Made by a program: the position numbers and the translations under genes | The notes under the pieces: model-generated | The model's input: the letters and a program-made list of their open reading frames with translations, nothing else | What the model was told of the DNA's origin: nothing | Database searches by the model: none | Shown: positions 42,389 through 52,196 of the stretch, in pieces | Numbering within the stretch: position 1 is the stretch's first letter | Layout of the letters: each line of letters opens with the position of its first letter | Source of the DNA: Pseudodesulfovibrio sp. | Lineage (GTDB): Bacteria > Desulfobacterota > Desulfovibrionia > Desulfovibrionales > Desulfovibrionaceae | Reading direction: 5' to 3' | Assembly (NCBI GenBank): GCA_016744135.1 | Contig: JADGEX010000001.1 | Span: 693,029 to 757,028 of the forward strand | Length of the DNA: 64,000 nucleotides

Positions 42389-43039
42389 CTAGTTAACGCT
42401 CAAAAAAAGGAATCGAACCAGAGTAACCAGTCCGATACCAACAAAGAGCAAAGTAAGCATATTTTCACTGCGCTTGAACTTGGGACGATCCTTGTCCTTC
42501 ACAAATCCCCACTTCACGCCAATACGGTAAAAACCGATGCCGACATGCAGCTCTGCCAAAGGCAGGAGAATAAGATAGAAAACGGCCCAGAATCCACCCT
42601 GAATACGAGCGGCGGACTTGGCTGCGGTAATAGGAAGGTCAGTAAGAATCACCCACATATGGATCGAACCCATAACCAAAATAATCATAGCGGACACAAC
42701 CTGGACTACCCACAGCCAGGTGTCACCATGACGCATCATCCGGGCATGCTGCCAGATGGTTTTTTGACCATCAGCACGGAACGGAATCTTCCGGGCGGCC
42801 AGTACAAAATGTGTCAGGAAAACAAGAAAAATAAGCGGACCGCCAACCTGAGCCATACCCGTCGCCTCAAAAAAATGAGCGATAGAGTTCATGACATTCG
42901 GGCTGATAACAACACTGGAAACCAGTAGCATGTGACACCACATAAACAAAATCAGACTGACGCCGGACAGCATCTGGAGCCAGTCCAATGCGCCATCCCA
43001 CTTGCCGGATTTGCCAGCTGGTGCGTAACTGATGGACAT
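42389..43039 (-). CDS. frdC: Fumarate reductase dihaem cytochrome b subunit
   Basis: 216 residues, five transmembrane helices. Four His in membrane segments match the axial ligands of the dihaem Wolinella FrdC: H36, H77, H127 and H165, with similar spacing. Glu163, two residues before H165 in AELHVG, corresponds to the Glu of the proposed E-pathway for proton transfer. It anchors the enzyme and exchanges electrons with menaquinone. It is the promoter-proximal gene of the frd operon. Confidence 0.93.
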   Translation of the reverse strand: MSISYAPAGKSGKWDGALDWLQMLSGVSLILFMWCHMLLVSSVVISPNVMNSIAHFFEATGMAQVGGPLIFLVFLTHFVLAARKIPFRADGQKTIWQHARMMRHGDTWLWVVQVVSAMIILVMGSIHMWVILTDLPITAAKSAARIQGGFWAVFYLILLPLAELHVGIGFYRIGVKWGFVKDKDRPKFKRSENMLTLLFVGIGLVTLVRFLFLSVN

Positions 43040-43487
43040 TCAATCCCTCCGTTAGGTTAAACACAGAAGTTCCCTCGACAATCAATCACTAAACCTATGC
43101 CTGCCAAAGGTTTTTTGTCAATATCTCCAAGTCTCTCTCGCAGGGTCTCACCTGTGAATATGGGGTAATAAAAAAGAAAAAAAGCTATTGATTGCACGGT
43201 CAAACAATGTTCTTTAAGTACAATATTTTTTTTCTTACTTTATCATTTTTCCGTATTAATTAGGGATATGATCGAAACAAATCTGCACACGATAAGAGCG
43301 ACACGGTCAGTGACGGATAATGGTTTTCATTTCAGCCGCGCTCGGTTACGGTGCCCCTCTGCTCAGATGGCTGTAAGTCGAACCAAACTTGCCAGCACGT
43401 TTTTCCGACTTATCTTGTTGGAACCAAATTAAACCATTGAAACAAACTGACCATTCTCGAACATGATGAACCATATGGAGACTGCCC
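43040..43487. other. Divergent intergenic region, frd / M16 peptidase
   Basis: 448 bases, A+T rich in the middle (43160-43270). Promoters for frdCAB (minus) and for the peptidase (plus) should lie here, but I see no unambiguous -35/-10 pair. No gene, tRNA or large repeat was found. Confidence 0.5.
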
Positions 43488-46175
43488 ATGTTCCGAACAT
43501 TATTATTGCTGGCCGGTCTGACCATGATCGCAACCGGCTGCCAAATAACACACATGAATAAAACACAGACCACCGATTTCACGCCTGTCCAGAAGACCAC
43601 CCTGTCCACAACCACACAGGGTGACACAAATATCGTCAAGCTTAAAAACGGGCTGACCGTGCTCATCAAGGAAGACGACCGCTTTCCGTTGGTCAACGTT
43701 CGACTGTATGTCCACGCGGGAAGTGCCTACGAAACTCCCGAAATCGCGGGCATCAGCCACCAGCTTGAGCACATGGTCTTCAAAGGAACCGAGAAACGCG
43801 GTCCCGGCGAAACAGCTCTTCAAATTGAATCCGCAGGCGGTATGCTCAATGCAGCCACAAGCTTTGACTACACTGTCTATTATGTAGAAGTACCCGACGA
43901 CAAATGGGCACTCGGCATGGACGTAGTCACTGACATGGCCTTTCATCCGGCCATTGATCCGGTTGAGCTTGAAAGCGAAAAAAAGGTTGTCCTTGAAGAA
44001 CTGGAACGTGGTGAAGACACCCCGAGCAGTAAACTCTTCAAGACCCTGCAGTCCATGATCTGGAAAGACTCCTCCTACGAATGGCCCATTATCGGTTATC
44101 GGGAGACTGTCCAATCCTTTACGCAGAAAGACATCAAAAAATATATAGCCGATCACTATCAGCCGCAGTCCATGCTTCTGGTCGTAACTGGCAAAGTGGA
44201 CCCGGATCAGATTCTGGCTGAAGCCAACAAACTGCTCGGCTCTCTGGAAAACACCCGTTCCTTCACCCCACCCGAGGCTATCGCGATCCCGGAAACAGGT
44301 TCCGGCCCGCAGGTCGTCAAAATGAGTGGCAACTGGAACAAGGTTTACCTTGGAGCCGCCTTCCCCATTCCGCACGGTTCGTCCGGCAAAATTGCCGGTC
44401 TTGAATTGCTGTCACAACTCATGGGTGGAGACGATACTTCTCGCCTGTACAGAAAGTTTAAATACGAAGAACAGTTGGTCGACAGCATTTCGGTGTCGCC
44501 TCTCTCTCTTGAGCGCGGCGGCATGATGTACATCCACGCCATCCTTGATGCGGACAAAGTCGATCAGTTCTGGTCCGAACTTATGACCGAACTGGCAACC
44601 TTCGATCCCACGGAATTCACGGATCGCGAAATCGAGCGTGCCAAACTGAATCTTGAAGACTCCCTGTTCCTGACCAAGGAAACACTGTCCGGTCTTGCCA
44701 GCAAAATTGGATATTTCCAATTCTTTGAAAATGGTGAACAGGCCGAAAAAAATTATCTCTTCGCACTCAGTCAGGTCACACGCGACGAAATGAAAAATGT
44801 CTACGACGAATTCATCCGTCCCGACCAGTTGTCTGTGGCCATACTTGTACCTGAAGGCAATGGCGTATCTGCAAAGAATCTGACGGCCATTACCAATAAA
44901 GAATGGCCCGTAAAGGATGCACTCAAGAAAAAAGCGGCTGTCAAACTGACAGAGCCCCCCACGGAGATTACTCTGCCTGGTGGCAGCAAACTCGTGCTCC
45001 TGCCCGACGAAACCCTGCCGTACACCGCCATGAGCATGTACTGGAGCGGTGGTGATGGCGAACTGACACCCGAACAGCAGGGACTCGCTTCCTTGACCGC
45101 CACGGGACTGACTCGAGGCACCATGAAAATGACTGCCACTGAAATTCAGGATTTCATGTCCGACCACGCGGCCAGCCTCGGTTCCACTGCAGGCCGTAAC
45201 GTCTTTGCCGTTGAATGCAAATTCCCCACCCGATTTACCGACAAAATATTACCGCTCATTAGCGACACGTTGACATCACCGGCTTTTGACGAAACCGAGG
45301 TCAACAGGGCTAAACAGGATCAAATTGCGGGTATAAAGCGCAGTGAAGACCAGCCCATGGGGCTTGCCTTCCGTCATCTCTTCCCCTTCCTGTACAAGAC
45401 AGGTCCTTACGCCTTGTTGCATCAAGGGACACCCGAAGAAGTGGAAGCCTTCACCAATGCGGATATCATCCGCTTCTGGAACAGACAGTCCATGCAGCCT
45501 TTCACACTGGCTGTTTGCGGACAGTACGATCAGGCGGCCATCGAGGCATTCGCCACCAAGATAGCCGAAACATTGACGGCACAGGACAAACCGTACGAAT
45601 TCTCCACACCTGAATGGGGCAAAAAACGGGAAATGACCATGCAACTGCCGGAACGCAATCAGTCGCATATTCTGATGCTCTTCCCCACTCCCGGCAAAAC
45701 CGACATGAAAATATCTGCCGATTTCGAAATGCTCAAGACGGCCCTATCCGGTCAGTCCGGCCTGCTCTTCCGCGATCTGCGAGACAAGCAGGGACTCGCC
45801 TACACCGTCACATCCATGTTCTGGCAAAGCACAAACACCGGATTCATCGCCCTGTACATCGGCACCAGCCCTGACAAGGTCGATCAATCAATGGCCGGAT
45901 TCAAAACGGTGCTTGCAGACCTTGCAGCCACCCCGCTCCCGGAAGTCGAATTGGAACGCGCCAGAAACATCATTGTCGGCAATTACTATCAGGATCACCA
46001 ATCCCTGATTTCCCGAAGCCGTCAAGCGGCCAGTCTCATGGCTCGCGGATTTGATCGTGACTATGAAGAAAAACTCATTGAACACGCCAAAAATGTCACA
46101 CCTCAAGACATTCAGGAAGCGGTCAAAAAATATATGACCGTTGACAAGGCATACATCATGAAAGTCACGCCATAG
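43488..46175 (+). CDS. M16-family zinc metalloprotease, two-domain lipoprotein
   Basis: 895 residues. Lipoprotein signal with Cys18 in ATGC. The inverted zinc motif HQLEH is at 91-95 (H91, E94, H95) with the third ligand Glu about 75 residues on, in VLEELERGED. The second half is a non-catalytic M16 copy ending in the family's R-Y dyad region (LFRDLRDKQGLAYTV). It would act in the periplasm on small proteins or peptides, like pitrilysin-type enzymes. A terminator follows. Confidence 0.92.
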   Translation: MFRTLLLLAGLTMIATGCQITHMNKTQTTDFTPVQKTTLSTTTQGDTNIVKLKNGLTVLIKEDDRFPLVNVRLYVHAGSAYETPEIAGISHQLEHMVFKGTEKRGPGETALQIESAGGMLNAATSFDYTVYYVEVPDDKWALGMDVVTDMAFHPAIDPVELESEKKVVLEELERGEDTPSSKLFKTLQSMIWKDSSYEWPIIGYRETVQSFTQKDIKKYIADHYQPQSMLLVVTGKVDPDQILAEANKLLGSLENTRSFTPPEAIAIPETGSGPQVVKMSGNWNKVYLGAAFPIPHGSSGKIAGLELLSQLMGGDDTSRLYRKFKYEEQLVDSISVSPLSLERGGMMYIHAILDADKVDQFWSELMTELATFDPTEFTDREIERAKLNLEDSLFLTKETLSGLASKIGYFQFFENGEQAEKNYLFALSQVTRDEMKNVYDEFIRPDQLSVAILVPEGNGVSAKNLTAITNKEWPVKDALKKKAAVKLTEPPTEITLPGGSKLVLLPDETLPYTAMSMYWSGGDGELTPEQQGLASLTATGLTRGTMKMTATEIQDFMSDHAASLGSTAGRNVFAVECKFPTRFTDKILPLISDTLTSPAFDETEVNRAKQDQIAGIKRSEDQPMGLAFRHLFPFLYKTGPYALLHQGTPEEVEAFTNADIIRFWNRQSMQPFTLAVCGQYDQAAIEAFATKIAETLTAQDKPYEFSTPEWGKKREMTMQLPERNQSHILMLFPTPGKTDMKISADFEMLKTALSGQSGLLFRDLRDKQGLAYTVTSMFWQSTNTGFIALYIGTSPDKVDQSMAGFKTVLADLAATPLPEVELERARNIIVGNYYQDHQSLISRSRQAASLMARGFDRDYEEKLIEHAKNVTPQDIQEAVKKYMTVDKAYIMKVTP

Positions 46176-46201
46176 CTACATATACCTCAAACAGATACAA
46201 C

Positions 46202-46230
46202 AAGGCCGGGAGATGACTCCCGGCCTTTAC
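46202..46230 (+). terminator. Terminator after the M16 gene
   Basis: AAGGCCGGGAG and CTCCCGGCCTT pair perfectly around ATGA, followed by a short T run. Confidence 0.85.
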
Positions 46231-46315
46231 ATTTCTGAACACTTGCCCATATCCCCTTTTCCGCGCTACATATCTTCAAGCAATACAACGCACCAAATCC
46301 AAGGGGACCATATAT

Positions 46316-46654
46316 ATGTCACTCATTTTCGGCTCGCAAAAACGACACAACATCGCCAGAGAAGACGTCAAAGTCGACCAACGCATGAAACTCGCCAAAG
46401 ACATGTATATGGCGGGCAAGATAAAAATCATGACCACCGAAACCATTCCGGGACGAGAAATTCTGTCCGCATTCGGCCTGATCGTCTGCCGCAGCTACGT
46501 ATTCGACAATGCCTTTTACGGCCTCATGGCTCAAGCTATTGACGTGAACGCTGACGCCATCATCGGCTATCGCGAAACTGTGTCATTTCATCCTGAAGGC
46601 GATAAGTACTACTCCTGCTACGGCACAGCCGTCCGCATGAAAAAAGTCAAATAG
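46316..46654 (+). CDS. YbjQ/UPF0145-like protein
   Basis: 112 residues with AAGGGG before the ATG. The C-terminal 75 residues have the YbjQ pattern: MTTETIPGREILSAFGLIVC, then the ANADAIIGY-like VNADAIIGYRETVSFH. The N-terminal 37 residues are basic and additional to E. coli YbjQ (107). The family is called heavy-metal-binding by sequence only; its role is unknown. It precedes a membrane protein gene by 3 bases. Confidence 0.7.
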   Translation: MSLIFGSQKRHNIAREDVKVDQRMKLAKDMYMAGKIKIMTTETIPGREILSAFGLIVCRSYVFDNAFYGLMAQAIDVNADAIIGYRETVSFHPEGDKYYSCYGTAVRMKKVK

Positions 46655-46657
46655 TCC

Positions 46658-47266
46658 ATGGACAACGAAAGCCCCTTTTTCCGCTATTTCCCGCACGGAC
46701 TTGCCGCAGCCTTCACTCTGCTCTGGGGAATTCTCGCTATCAATCCGGTGATGCGTGACGTCTGGTGGGCAGAAAATCTACCGATCATCATTATCTTCCT
46801 GCTGCTGGTCGTGACCTTCAAGATTTTCAGATTCTCCAATCTTGCATATGGACTGATGGCCTGCTGGCTTATCCTGCACACCATTGGTGGTCATTACACT
46901 TTTGCCAACGTACCTTTTGATTTCATCACGGATTTCTTCGGATTCGAGCGCAATCATTTTGACCGATTAGGACATTACTCCATCGGCTTCTACGCATTTC
47001 CCATAGCAGAATTTCTGACCCGCAAACGACTGGCGAAACCTGTCGTGATTTATCTGTTTAGCCTGTTCGCCATCATGGCGCTGGCCGCAGGATATGAGGT
47101 CATCGAATGGTGGTACGCAATCATGGCTGGCGGAGATGCCGGAATCGAGTTCCTCGGGTCACAGGGTGACATATGGGATGCCCAGACTGACATGCTCGCG
47201 GACACTCTCGGTGCCGTGACCACACTCATTCTGTTCAGATTCTCAGGAATCCGGGCCGACGATTAA
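46658..47266 (+). CDS. DUF2238/YjdF-like membrane protein
   Basis: 202 residues, six hydrophobic segments. HTIGGHYTFANVPFD and the pair RLGHYSIGF and YEVIEWWYA, followed by GSQGDIWDAQTDMLADTLGA, are the conserved family segments, with His, Glu and Asp inside the membrane. Such residues suggest metal or proton handling; the family has no established function. It overlaps the stop of the convergent aroC by 4 bases. Confidence 0.8.
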   Translation: MDNESPFFRYFPHGLAAAFTLLWGILAINPVMRDVWWAENLPIIIIFLLLVVTFKIFRFSNLAYGLMACWLILHTIGGHYTFANVPFDFITDFFGFERNHFDRLGHYSIGFYAFPIAEFLTRKRLAKPVVIYLFSLFAIMALAAGYEVIEWWYAIMAGGDAGIEFLGSQGDIWDAQTDMLADTLGAVTTLILFRFSGIRADD

Positions 47267-48327
47267 TCGCGTACGCCCAACCTTCTATCCAACAGCAACA
47301 TATCCGCAATGGTCATGGCCATCATGGCCTTGAGCACAGGATTAATGCGCGGAAGAGCCGCTATATCGTGCCTGCCACCAATAGAAAGAGACGTAGCAAT
47401 TCCATCGGTGGTGACAGTACTCTGTTCCTGCGAAATGGACGGAATAGGCTTGATGAATGCCCTCGCCACGATATCCTGACCGGATGAGATTCCACCAAGA
47501 ATACCGCCGGCATTATTAGACAAAAATCCATCAGGCCCTATGGGGTCATTGTTGAGACTCCCCAGTGAGCAGGACGCATTCATACCGGAACCAATTTCCA
47601 CACCTTTGACCGCCCCCACAGACATAAGGGCATAGGCAAGTCGTGCATCCAGTTTGTCGAACACTGGCTCACCGAGTCCGGCAGGAACTGATGTAGCCCG
47701 AACTTCCACCACGCCACCCAAGGTATCACCCTGAGACTTTACGTCTTTCACCCGATCATTCCAGACATCAACAATATCAGGGTCAGGACTAAAGTAGGGA
47801 CGATCCTGTGCACCTTCAAAATCATACGCATTCACAGGGATACCGCCCAACTCCACGGTATAGGCATAAATGGCAATACCTTCGCTTCGTAGAAGCTCTT
47901 GGGCAATGGCTCCTCCGGCGACACGAGAGACTGTCTCACGCCCCGACGAACGACCGCCTCCGCGATAATCACGAAAACCATACTTGGCTGTAAAGGAATA
48001 ATCGGCATGACCGGGCCGAAATACGTCCTTAATCGTGGAATAATCATGTGAACGCTGGTTCGTGTTGGGGATGGTAAACCCAATGGATGTACCAGTGGTC
48101 TTGCCTTCAAAAACACCGGATAATATCTCGACCTTATCCGCTTCCTTGCGCGCTGTTGAAGCCAGTCCACCCTGCCCGGGCTTGCGTTTATCAAGTTCCA
48201 ATTGAAGCATGGATTCATCAAGGGGGATTCCTGCAGGGCAACCATCGACCACGCCCCCAAGTCCGGGACCATGAGATTCTCCAAAGGTGGTCAATCGAAA
48301 AATGCTACCGAATGTATTGCCGCTCAT
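47263..48327 (-). CDS. aroC: Chorismate synthase
   Basis: 354 residues from the ATG at 48327 with GGGAG upstream; a GTG two codons earlier is possible. Motifs: GESHGPGLGGVVDGCPAGI, ARKEADKVEILSGVFEGKTTG, GGRSSGRETVSRVAGGA and SGQDIVARAFIKPI, all family signatures. It makes chorismate from EPSP using reduced flavin, the last shikimate step. It is the last of four minus-strand genes (aroL, trkH, trkA, aroC) with short gaps. Confidence 0.96.
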   Translation of the reverse strand: MSGNTFGSIFRLTTFGESHGPGLGGVVDGCPAGIPLDESMLQLELDKRKPGQGGLASTARKEADKVEILSGVFEGKTTGTSIGFTIPNTNQRSHDYSTIKDVFRPGHADYSFTAKYGFRDYRGGGRSSGRETVSRVAGGAIAQELLRSEGIAIYAYTVELGGIPVNAYDFEGAQDRPYFSPDPDIVDVWNDRVKDVKSQGDTLGGVVEVRATSVPAGLGEPVFDKLDARLAYALMSVGAVKGVEIGSGMNASCSLGSLNNDPIGPDGFLSNNAGGILGGISSGQDIVARAFIKPIPSISQEQSTVTTDGIATSLSIGGRHDIAALPRINPVLKAMMAMTIADMLLLDRRLGVRD

Positions 48328-48336
48328 GTCCACTCC

Positions 48337-48996
48337 CTAAAATTTTTCGACTTGAATAATATCTTCGGTCTTTCCAAGCAGGACAAGTACATCCCCCTTT
48401 TCCAGCACCCGATTTGCCTGTGGAACAAAACGAAATTCCGACTCCCCGGAATGACGAAAAGCAATAACCTGCACCTGATAGGCATTGGTTAAATTGAGTT
48501 CCCGCAAGGTCTTTCCCGTCCAGTCATCCACCACGACCTCACGAGTTGCCACATCATTGCCAAGTCCAAAATATTCATGCAATCCCGGCACTGCTAAACG
48601 ATGCGCCAATTGAAATGCCACAAATGCCTCGGGAAAGACTACAAATGGCACACCCAGCTTGTACAGCACTCGCTCATGTTCCTGGCTGAACGCCTTGACC
48701 CATATATTTTTTACGCCAATGGTTTGCAGATTCAGCACAACAAGGATACTCGCTTCCATGGAATCACCCGTGGACACGATAACCTTTTCAAGATCCTGAA
48801 ATCCAATCTGACTAAGCGTCTTCTCATCCGTGGCATCAGCTTCATACACTTGAGCCAGAGTATCCTGCGCCCGGCGGACATTTTCTGCATCATTGTCCAC
48901 ACCGACCACATCTTGTCCAAGGTCGGTCAGAGCCTTGGCTAATGCGAATCCGAATTTGCCGAGTCCTATGACGCCGACTTCATTATTACCCGCCAT
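48337..48996 (-). CDS. trkA: Potassium uptake regulator TrkA/KtrA
   Basis: 219 residues. RCK-N Rossmann domain GVIGLGKFGFALAKALTDLGQDVVGVDND (NAD/ATP site GxGxFG with Asp) and a C-terminal RCK-C domain. One RCK unit, so this is the KtrA form and should assemble as an octameric ring. It gates the K+ channel subunit encoded 17 bases upstream and lies 9 bases before aroC, so all may be one operon. Confidence 0.92.
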   Translation of the reverse strand: MAGNNEVGVIGLGKFGFALAKALTDLGQDVVGVDNDAENVRRAQDTLAQVYEADATDEKTLSQIGFQDLEKVIVSTGDSMEASILVVLNLQTIGVKNIWVKAFSQEHERVLYKLGVPFVVFPEAFVAFQLAHRLAVPGLHEYFGLGNDVATREVVVDDWTGKTLRELNLTNAYQVQVIAFRHSGESEFRFVPQANRVLEKGDVLVLLGKTEDIIQVEKF

Positions 48997-49013
48997 GATC
49001 TTCTCCTTAAATT

Positions 49014-50378
49014 CTATCCAAACGGCAAATTGGAAGTAGGCACCTTGTACCGCCGTTCAGTCTGCCAGCTCTGAAGAGCCGACAACAGCCATACTGGTCC
49101 CAGTCGCCCGACAAACATAAGTATGATAACCGTCACTTTTTCCACATCATCAAGCAAGGGAGTCAGGCCGGTTGAAAGTCCTACCGTACCAAAAGCGGAA
49201 ACGGTCTCAAACATATTAAGAATAAATTCTTCACGCGCCATAAGGTACGAGCTGTCCCCGCTCTCAAGAGCCGTCAACACCATGGTTCCAACAGCAACTA
49301 AAATAAATGTCATGGTGGTTAACGAGATAACCTTATTCAACGCGCCCTGCGTCAATGCAAATCGCCCCAGCTGAACCTGCTCACGCCCTCGAAACTGCGC
49401 CCAGACAAATCCACACAAAGCCCGAAATGTCGTAGTCTTGATACCACCCGCACACGAACCGGGCGAGCCGCCAATAAGCATGAGCAGCATCATGAAAATT
49501 AATGATACATTGGCCATGTTGCCGATATCAACCGTATTAAAACCGGCAGTTCGACATGTCACAGACTGGAAAAGTGCGGTCCATAAATGTTCGGAAAAAT
49601 CTGCGGAAGCATTCCCGGCAGCTCCTTCGGCAAAATAAAAAACCACCGCACCAACCACCACCAAAAACAATGACGTACTGAGTACAACGGATGAATGCCA
49701 ACTCAATTTTGGCATGGCCTGCCGTTTCCGCACCAGCCGAACAGTCAACTTCCTGAAATAAGACGCACAATCGATAAGCACGTAAAACCCCAGACCACCG
49801 ACGGTAATGAGTATCATGAAAACTGAATTCACCCCGCCATGGCCTGCCCAGTGCGTCAAGCTATCCGAATACAGAGAAAAGCCGGCATTACAAAAAGCGG
49901 AGATGGAATGAAATATTGCTGAATAAGGAGCAAACCCCACCGGGTCCATAGCCCAGAGCGCTGCAGCTCCGGCTCCTTCAAAGAAAAATGTCCACAACAC
50001 AACTCGCGCCAAGAATTTGGGCAAGCTGAATGATGGATCGCGCAACAAACTCTGCCCTACGGCGATACGATCATTCAACGACACATGCTTGCCGAGCAGA
50101 TGAATAATAAGCGTGGTGAAAGTCATGATCCCCAGGCCGCCAAGCTGGATGAGCACCAACAACACATCCAGCCCAAAGGTGGAAAAATATGAGCCAGTAT
50201 CGACCACGGCCAAGCCGGTAACGCACATGGCGGACGTCGCAGTGAAAAGCGCATCCACAAAAGAAAGCGAACCGCCGGGATGACTTGCGTCAAGATGCAG
50301 GATGAATGCGCCGATCAGAATGGTTCCACCAAAGAACCAGACAGGCAGCCAGTATGGAGAAAATAATTTAGCGCGCAT
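49014..50378 (-). CDS. trkH: Potassium transporter TrkH/KtrB
   Basis: 454 residues from the ATG at 50378 (a TTG two codons upstream is possible). Four repeats of the K+ filter can be seen, each with a conserved Gly: CVTGLAVVD, NAGFSLYSD, CRTAGFNTVD and GTVGLSTGL. Together with the downstream KtrA protein it forms a K+ (often Na+-coupled) uptake system, useful in a marine salt setting. It sits between aroL and trkA. Confidence 0.93.
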   Translation of the reverse strand: MRAKLFSPYWLPVWFFGGTILIGAFILHLDASHPGGSLSFVDALFTATSAMCVTGLAVVDTGSYFSTFGLDVLLVLIQLGGLGIMTFTTLIIHLLGKHVSLNDRIAVGQSLLRDPSFSLPKFLARVVLWTFFFEGAGAAALWAMDPVGFAPYSAIFHSISAFCNAGFSLYSDSLTHWAGHGGVNSVFMILITVGGLGFYVLIDCASYFRKLTVRLVRKRQAMPKLSWHSSVVLSTSLFLVVVGAVVFYFAEGAAGNASADFSEHLWTALFQSVTCRTAGFNTVDIGNMANVSLIFMMLLMLIGGSPGSCAGGIKTTTFRALCGFVWAQFRGREQVQLGRFALTQGALNKVISLTTMTFILVAVGTMVLTALESGDSSYLMAREEFILNMFETVSAFGTVGLSTGLTPLLDDVEKVTVIILMFVGRLGPVWLLSALQSWQTERRYKVPTSNLPFG

Positions 50379-50423
50379 GAGCAATCACATGTATATGCCT
50401 GTCAGCATATCCTGTCAAAACGG

Positions 50424-50945
50424 TCAGGAAAGCCGCCCAAGCTCACGGATGATTTGCTCGACGACCTCATTGATGCTCACACCGTTCGTCACGATATCAG
50501 CGCACCCTTCATATAATGGAGCGCGTTCGATCAAGACTTCACGCACCTCATCGGCTACGGATTTCCCCGTCAGGGATGGACGCTGTTTCTCATTGGGATC
50601 ATTCATCAACCGACGAGCCAATTCTTCCGCGTCAGCCTTAAGATAGATTGTAATGCCCCCATGCAAAATAGCACGATTTTCCTTTCGCAAAACAATACCA
50701 CCGCCACACCCTATGACACGCCCGCCGGGTATGGCTTCACGGAGTAGAGTCTCACTCTCCCGCTCCCGAAAAGCATCCCATCCGTGACGCTCCACGTATT
50801 CCGCGATTTCTACGCCTACGGTTTGCACCAAAGCATGATCCGTATCCACAAAATCAATGCCGAGACGATCTGCGAGCAGCCGCCCGACACTCGTCTTGCC
50901 GCACGCGCGCAGCCCAATAAGAAATATATTCTGCTGTAAGTCCAT
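50424..50945 (-). CDS. aroL: Shikimate kinase (AroL-like)
   Basis: 173 residues from the ATG at 50945; the open frame extends 36 codons further but the fold begins here. P-loop FLIGLRACGKTSVG, DTDHAL (the shikimate-binding Asp), RERESE, GCGGGIVLRKENR and the adenine-binding RPSLTG match the AroL type better than AroK. It phosphorylates shikimate; the end product goes to AroC encoded in the same direction three genes on. Confidence 0.93.
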   Translation of the reverse strand: MDLQQNIFLIGLRACGKTSVGRLLADRLGIDFVDTDHALVQTVGVEIAEYVERHGWDAFRERESETLLREAIPGGRVIGCGGGIVLRKENRAILHGGITIYLKADAEELARRLMNDPNEKQRPSLTGKSVADEVREVLIERAPLYEGCADIVTNGVSINEVVEQIIRELGRLS

Positions 50946-51068
50946 GCTAGGGACCGTAGTGGAAAACGGCGCGGGCTTCAATCTTTCAAGCGTATTACAT
51001 ATTTTCCAATTCCGACAATTGCTGATAGGCTCCGACCACTCAAACGATATCAATGAATGGAGGCGTAT

Positions 51069-52082
51069 ATGAAGACTGCTATTTTCGGGTTTTCTGGCTC
51101 AGGCAAAACAGATCTTTTCGCAGCTCTGGCAGGCCCGGACGCTGCTGCCGCAGGAAACAGGGCCATGATTAAAGTTCCAGACGCTCGCCTTGACCCGTTG
51201 ATTCAGCTCTTCAATCCTAAAAAAATCACCTATAGTGAGATAGAATATCTCGACATCCCCGGAGGCGGAGGCAAAGGCACCGGACTCGGAGATCGAGTAC
51301 TCAATGAAGTGCGCCCCTACGATTGTCTTATTGGTGTTCTGGATGCATTTTCAGGCATGAACGACCCGCAACAACAATGGCAGGCCATCGAGGCCGACAT
51401 GATGGTTACAGACATGGCTGTCATCGAAAAACGACTCGAAAAACTCGAAGCCGACGGCAAAAAAAACAAGGCATTGGTTGACCCCAAAGAACAGGATGCA
51501 CTCCAACAAGCTCTGACCCTACTTGAAGAAGAAAAAGCACTCAGGACCAATGAAGAGATCGCCGCCCTGCCAGAACTCAAAGGCTACAAATTTCTGTCTG
51601 CCCGACCGATACTTTATGCGTGGAACTGCCCCGAAGGCGAAGAGACTGGGGTCGAATTACCCGAAGAAACCACCGGCATGACCCACATCGCAGTAGCGGC
51701 AAAGCTTGAACGTGAACTCGCCGAAATCGATGATCCCGAAGAAAAGGCCATGTTCCTTCAAGACCTCGGCATTTCCGAATCCGCACTGGATAAGGTCATC
51801 GGCAAGACATACCATTTGCTTGGACTTATTTCCTTTTTGACCGCTGGCGAAGATGAGTGCCGCGCATGGCCTGTACGTGTCGGTTCCACAGCGCCTCAGG
51901 CAGCCGGTGTCATCCACACTGACTTTGAAAAGGGATTTATCCGTGCCGAAGTTATTGGCTATGACGACTTCCTAAAATTCGGTGACTTCAAAAAGGTCAA
52001 GGATGCGGGCAAGGCTCGGTTGGAAGGCAAGGAATACATCGTTAAAGATGCAGATATCATTGAATTTCGATTCAATGTGTAA
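51069..52082 (+). CDS. YchF-like GTPase/ATPase, divergent short form
   Basis: 337 residues from the ATG at 51069. P-loop GFSGSGKTDLF (7-14) replaces the usual YchF GLPNVGKST. The switch region YSEIEYLDIPGGGGKGTGLG and a long coiled-coil (residues 115-165) are YchF-like, and the last 80 residues match the TGS/DUF933 end (GEDECRAWPVRVGSTAPQAAGVIHTDFEKGFIRAEVI). The base-specific N-x-x-D/E loop is not standard here. YchF/OLA1 binds ATP and ribosomes in E. coli; whether this paralogue does so is open. Confidence 0.82.
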   Translation: MKTAIFGFSGSGKTDLFAALAGPDAAAAGNRAMIKVPDARLDPLIQLFNPKKITYSEIEYLDIPGGGGKGTGLGDRVLNEVRPYDCLIGVLDAFSGMNDPQQQWQAIEADMMVTDMAVIEKRLEKLEADGKKNKALVDPKEQDALQQALTLLEEEKALRTNEEIAALPELKGYKFLSARPILYAWNCPEGEETGVELPEETTGMTHIAVAAKLERELAEIDDPEEKAMFLQDLGISESALDKVIGKTYHLLGLISFLTAGEDECRAWPVRVGSTAPQAAGVIHTDFEKGFIRAEVIGYDDFLKFGDFKKVKDAGKARLEGKEYIVKDADIIEFRFNV

Positions 52083-52130
52083 AACGAATACTGCATTTCG
52101 ACGGAATCTTCAGGTTATTTTCAATGTAAT

Positions 52131-52160
52131 AAAAAAAACGCTGTAATGCAGCGTTTTTTT
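52131..52160 (+). terminator. Terminator after the YchF-like gene
   Basis: AAAAAACGCTG and CAGCGTTTTTT pair perfectly around TAATG, with a T7 tail. Confidence 0.9.
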
Positions 52161-52196
52161 GTTGCCAAACCTGCATGTAATAACTATTATCAAATT

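Noticed and set aside
42405-42425. T-loop-like GGTTCGATTCC on the minus strand, suggesting a tRNA end
   Set aside because: It is the coding end of frdC, and no acceptor or anticodon stem can be formed around it.
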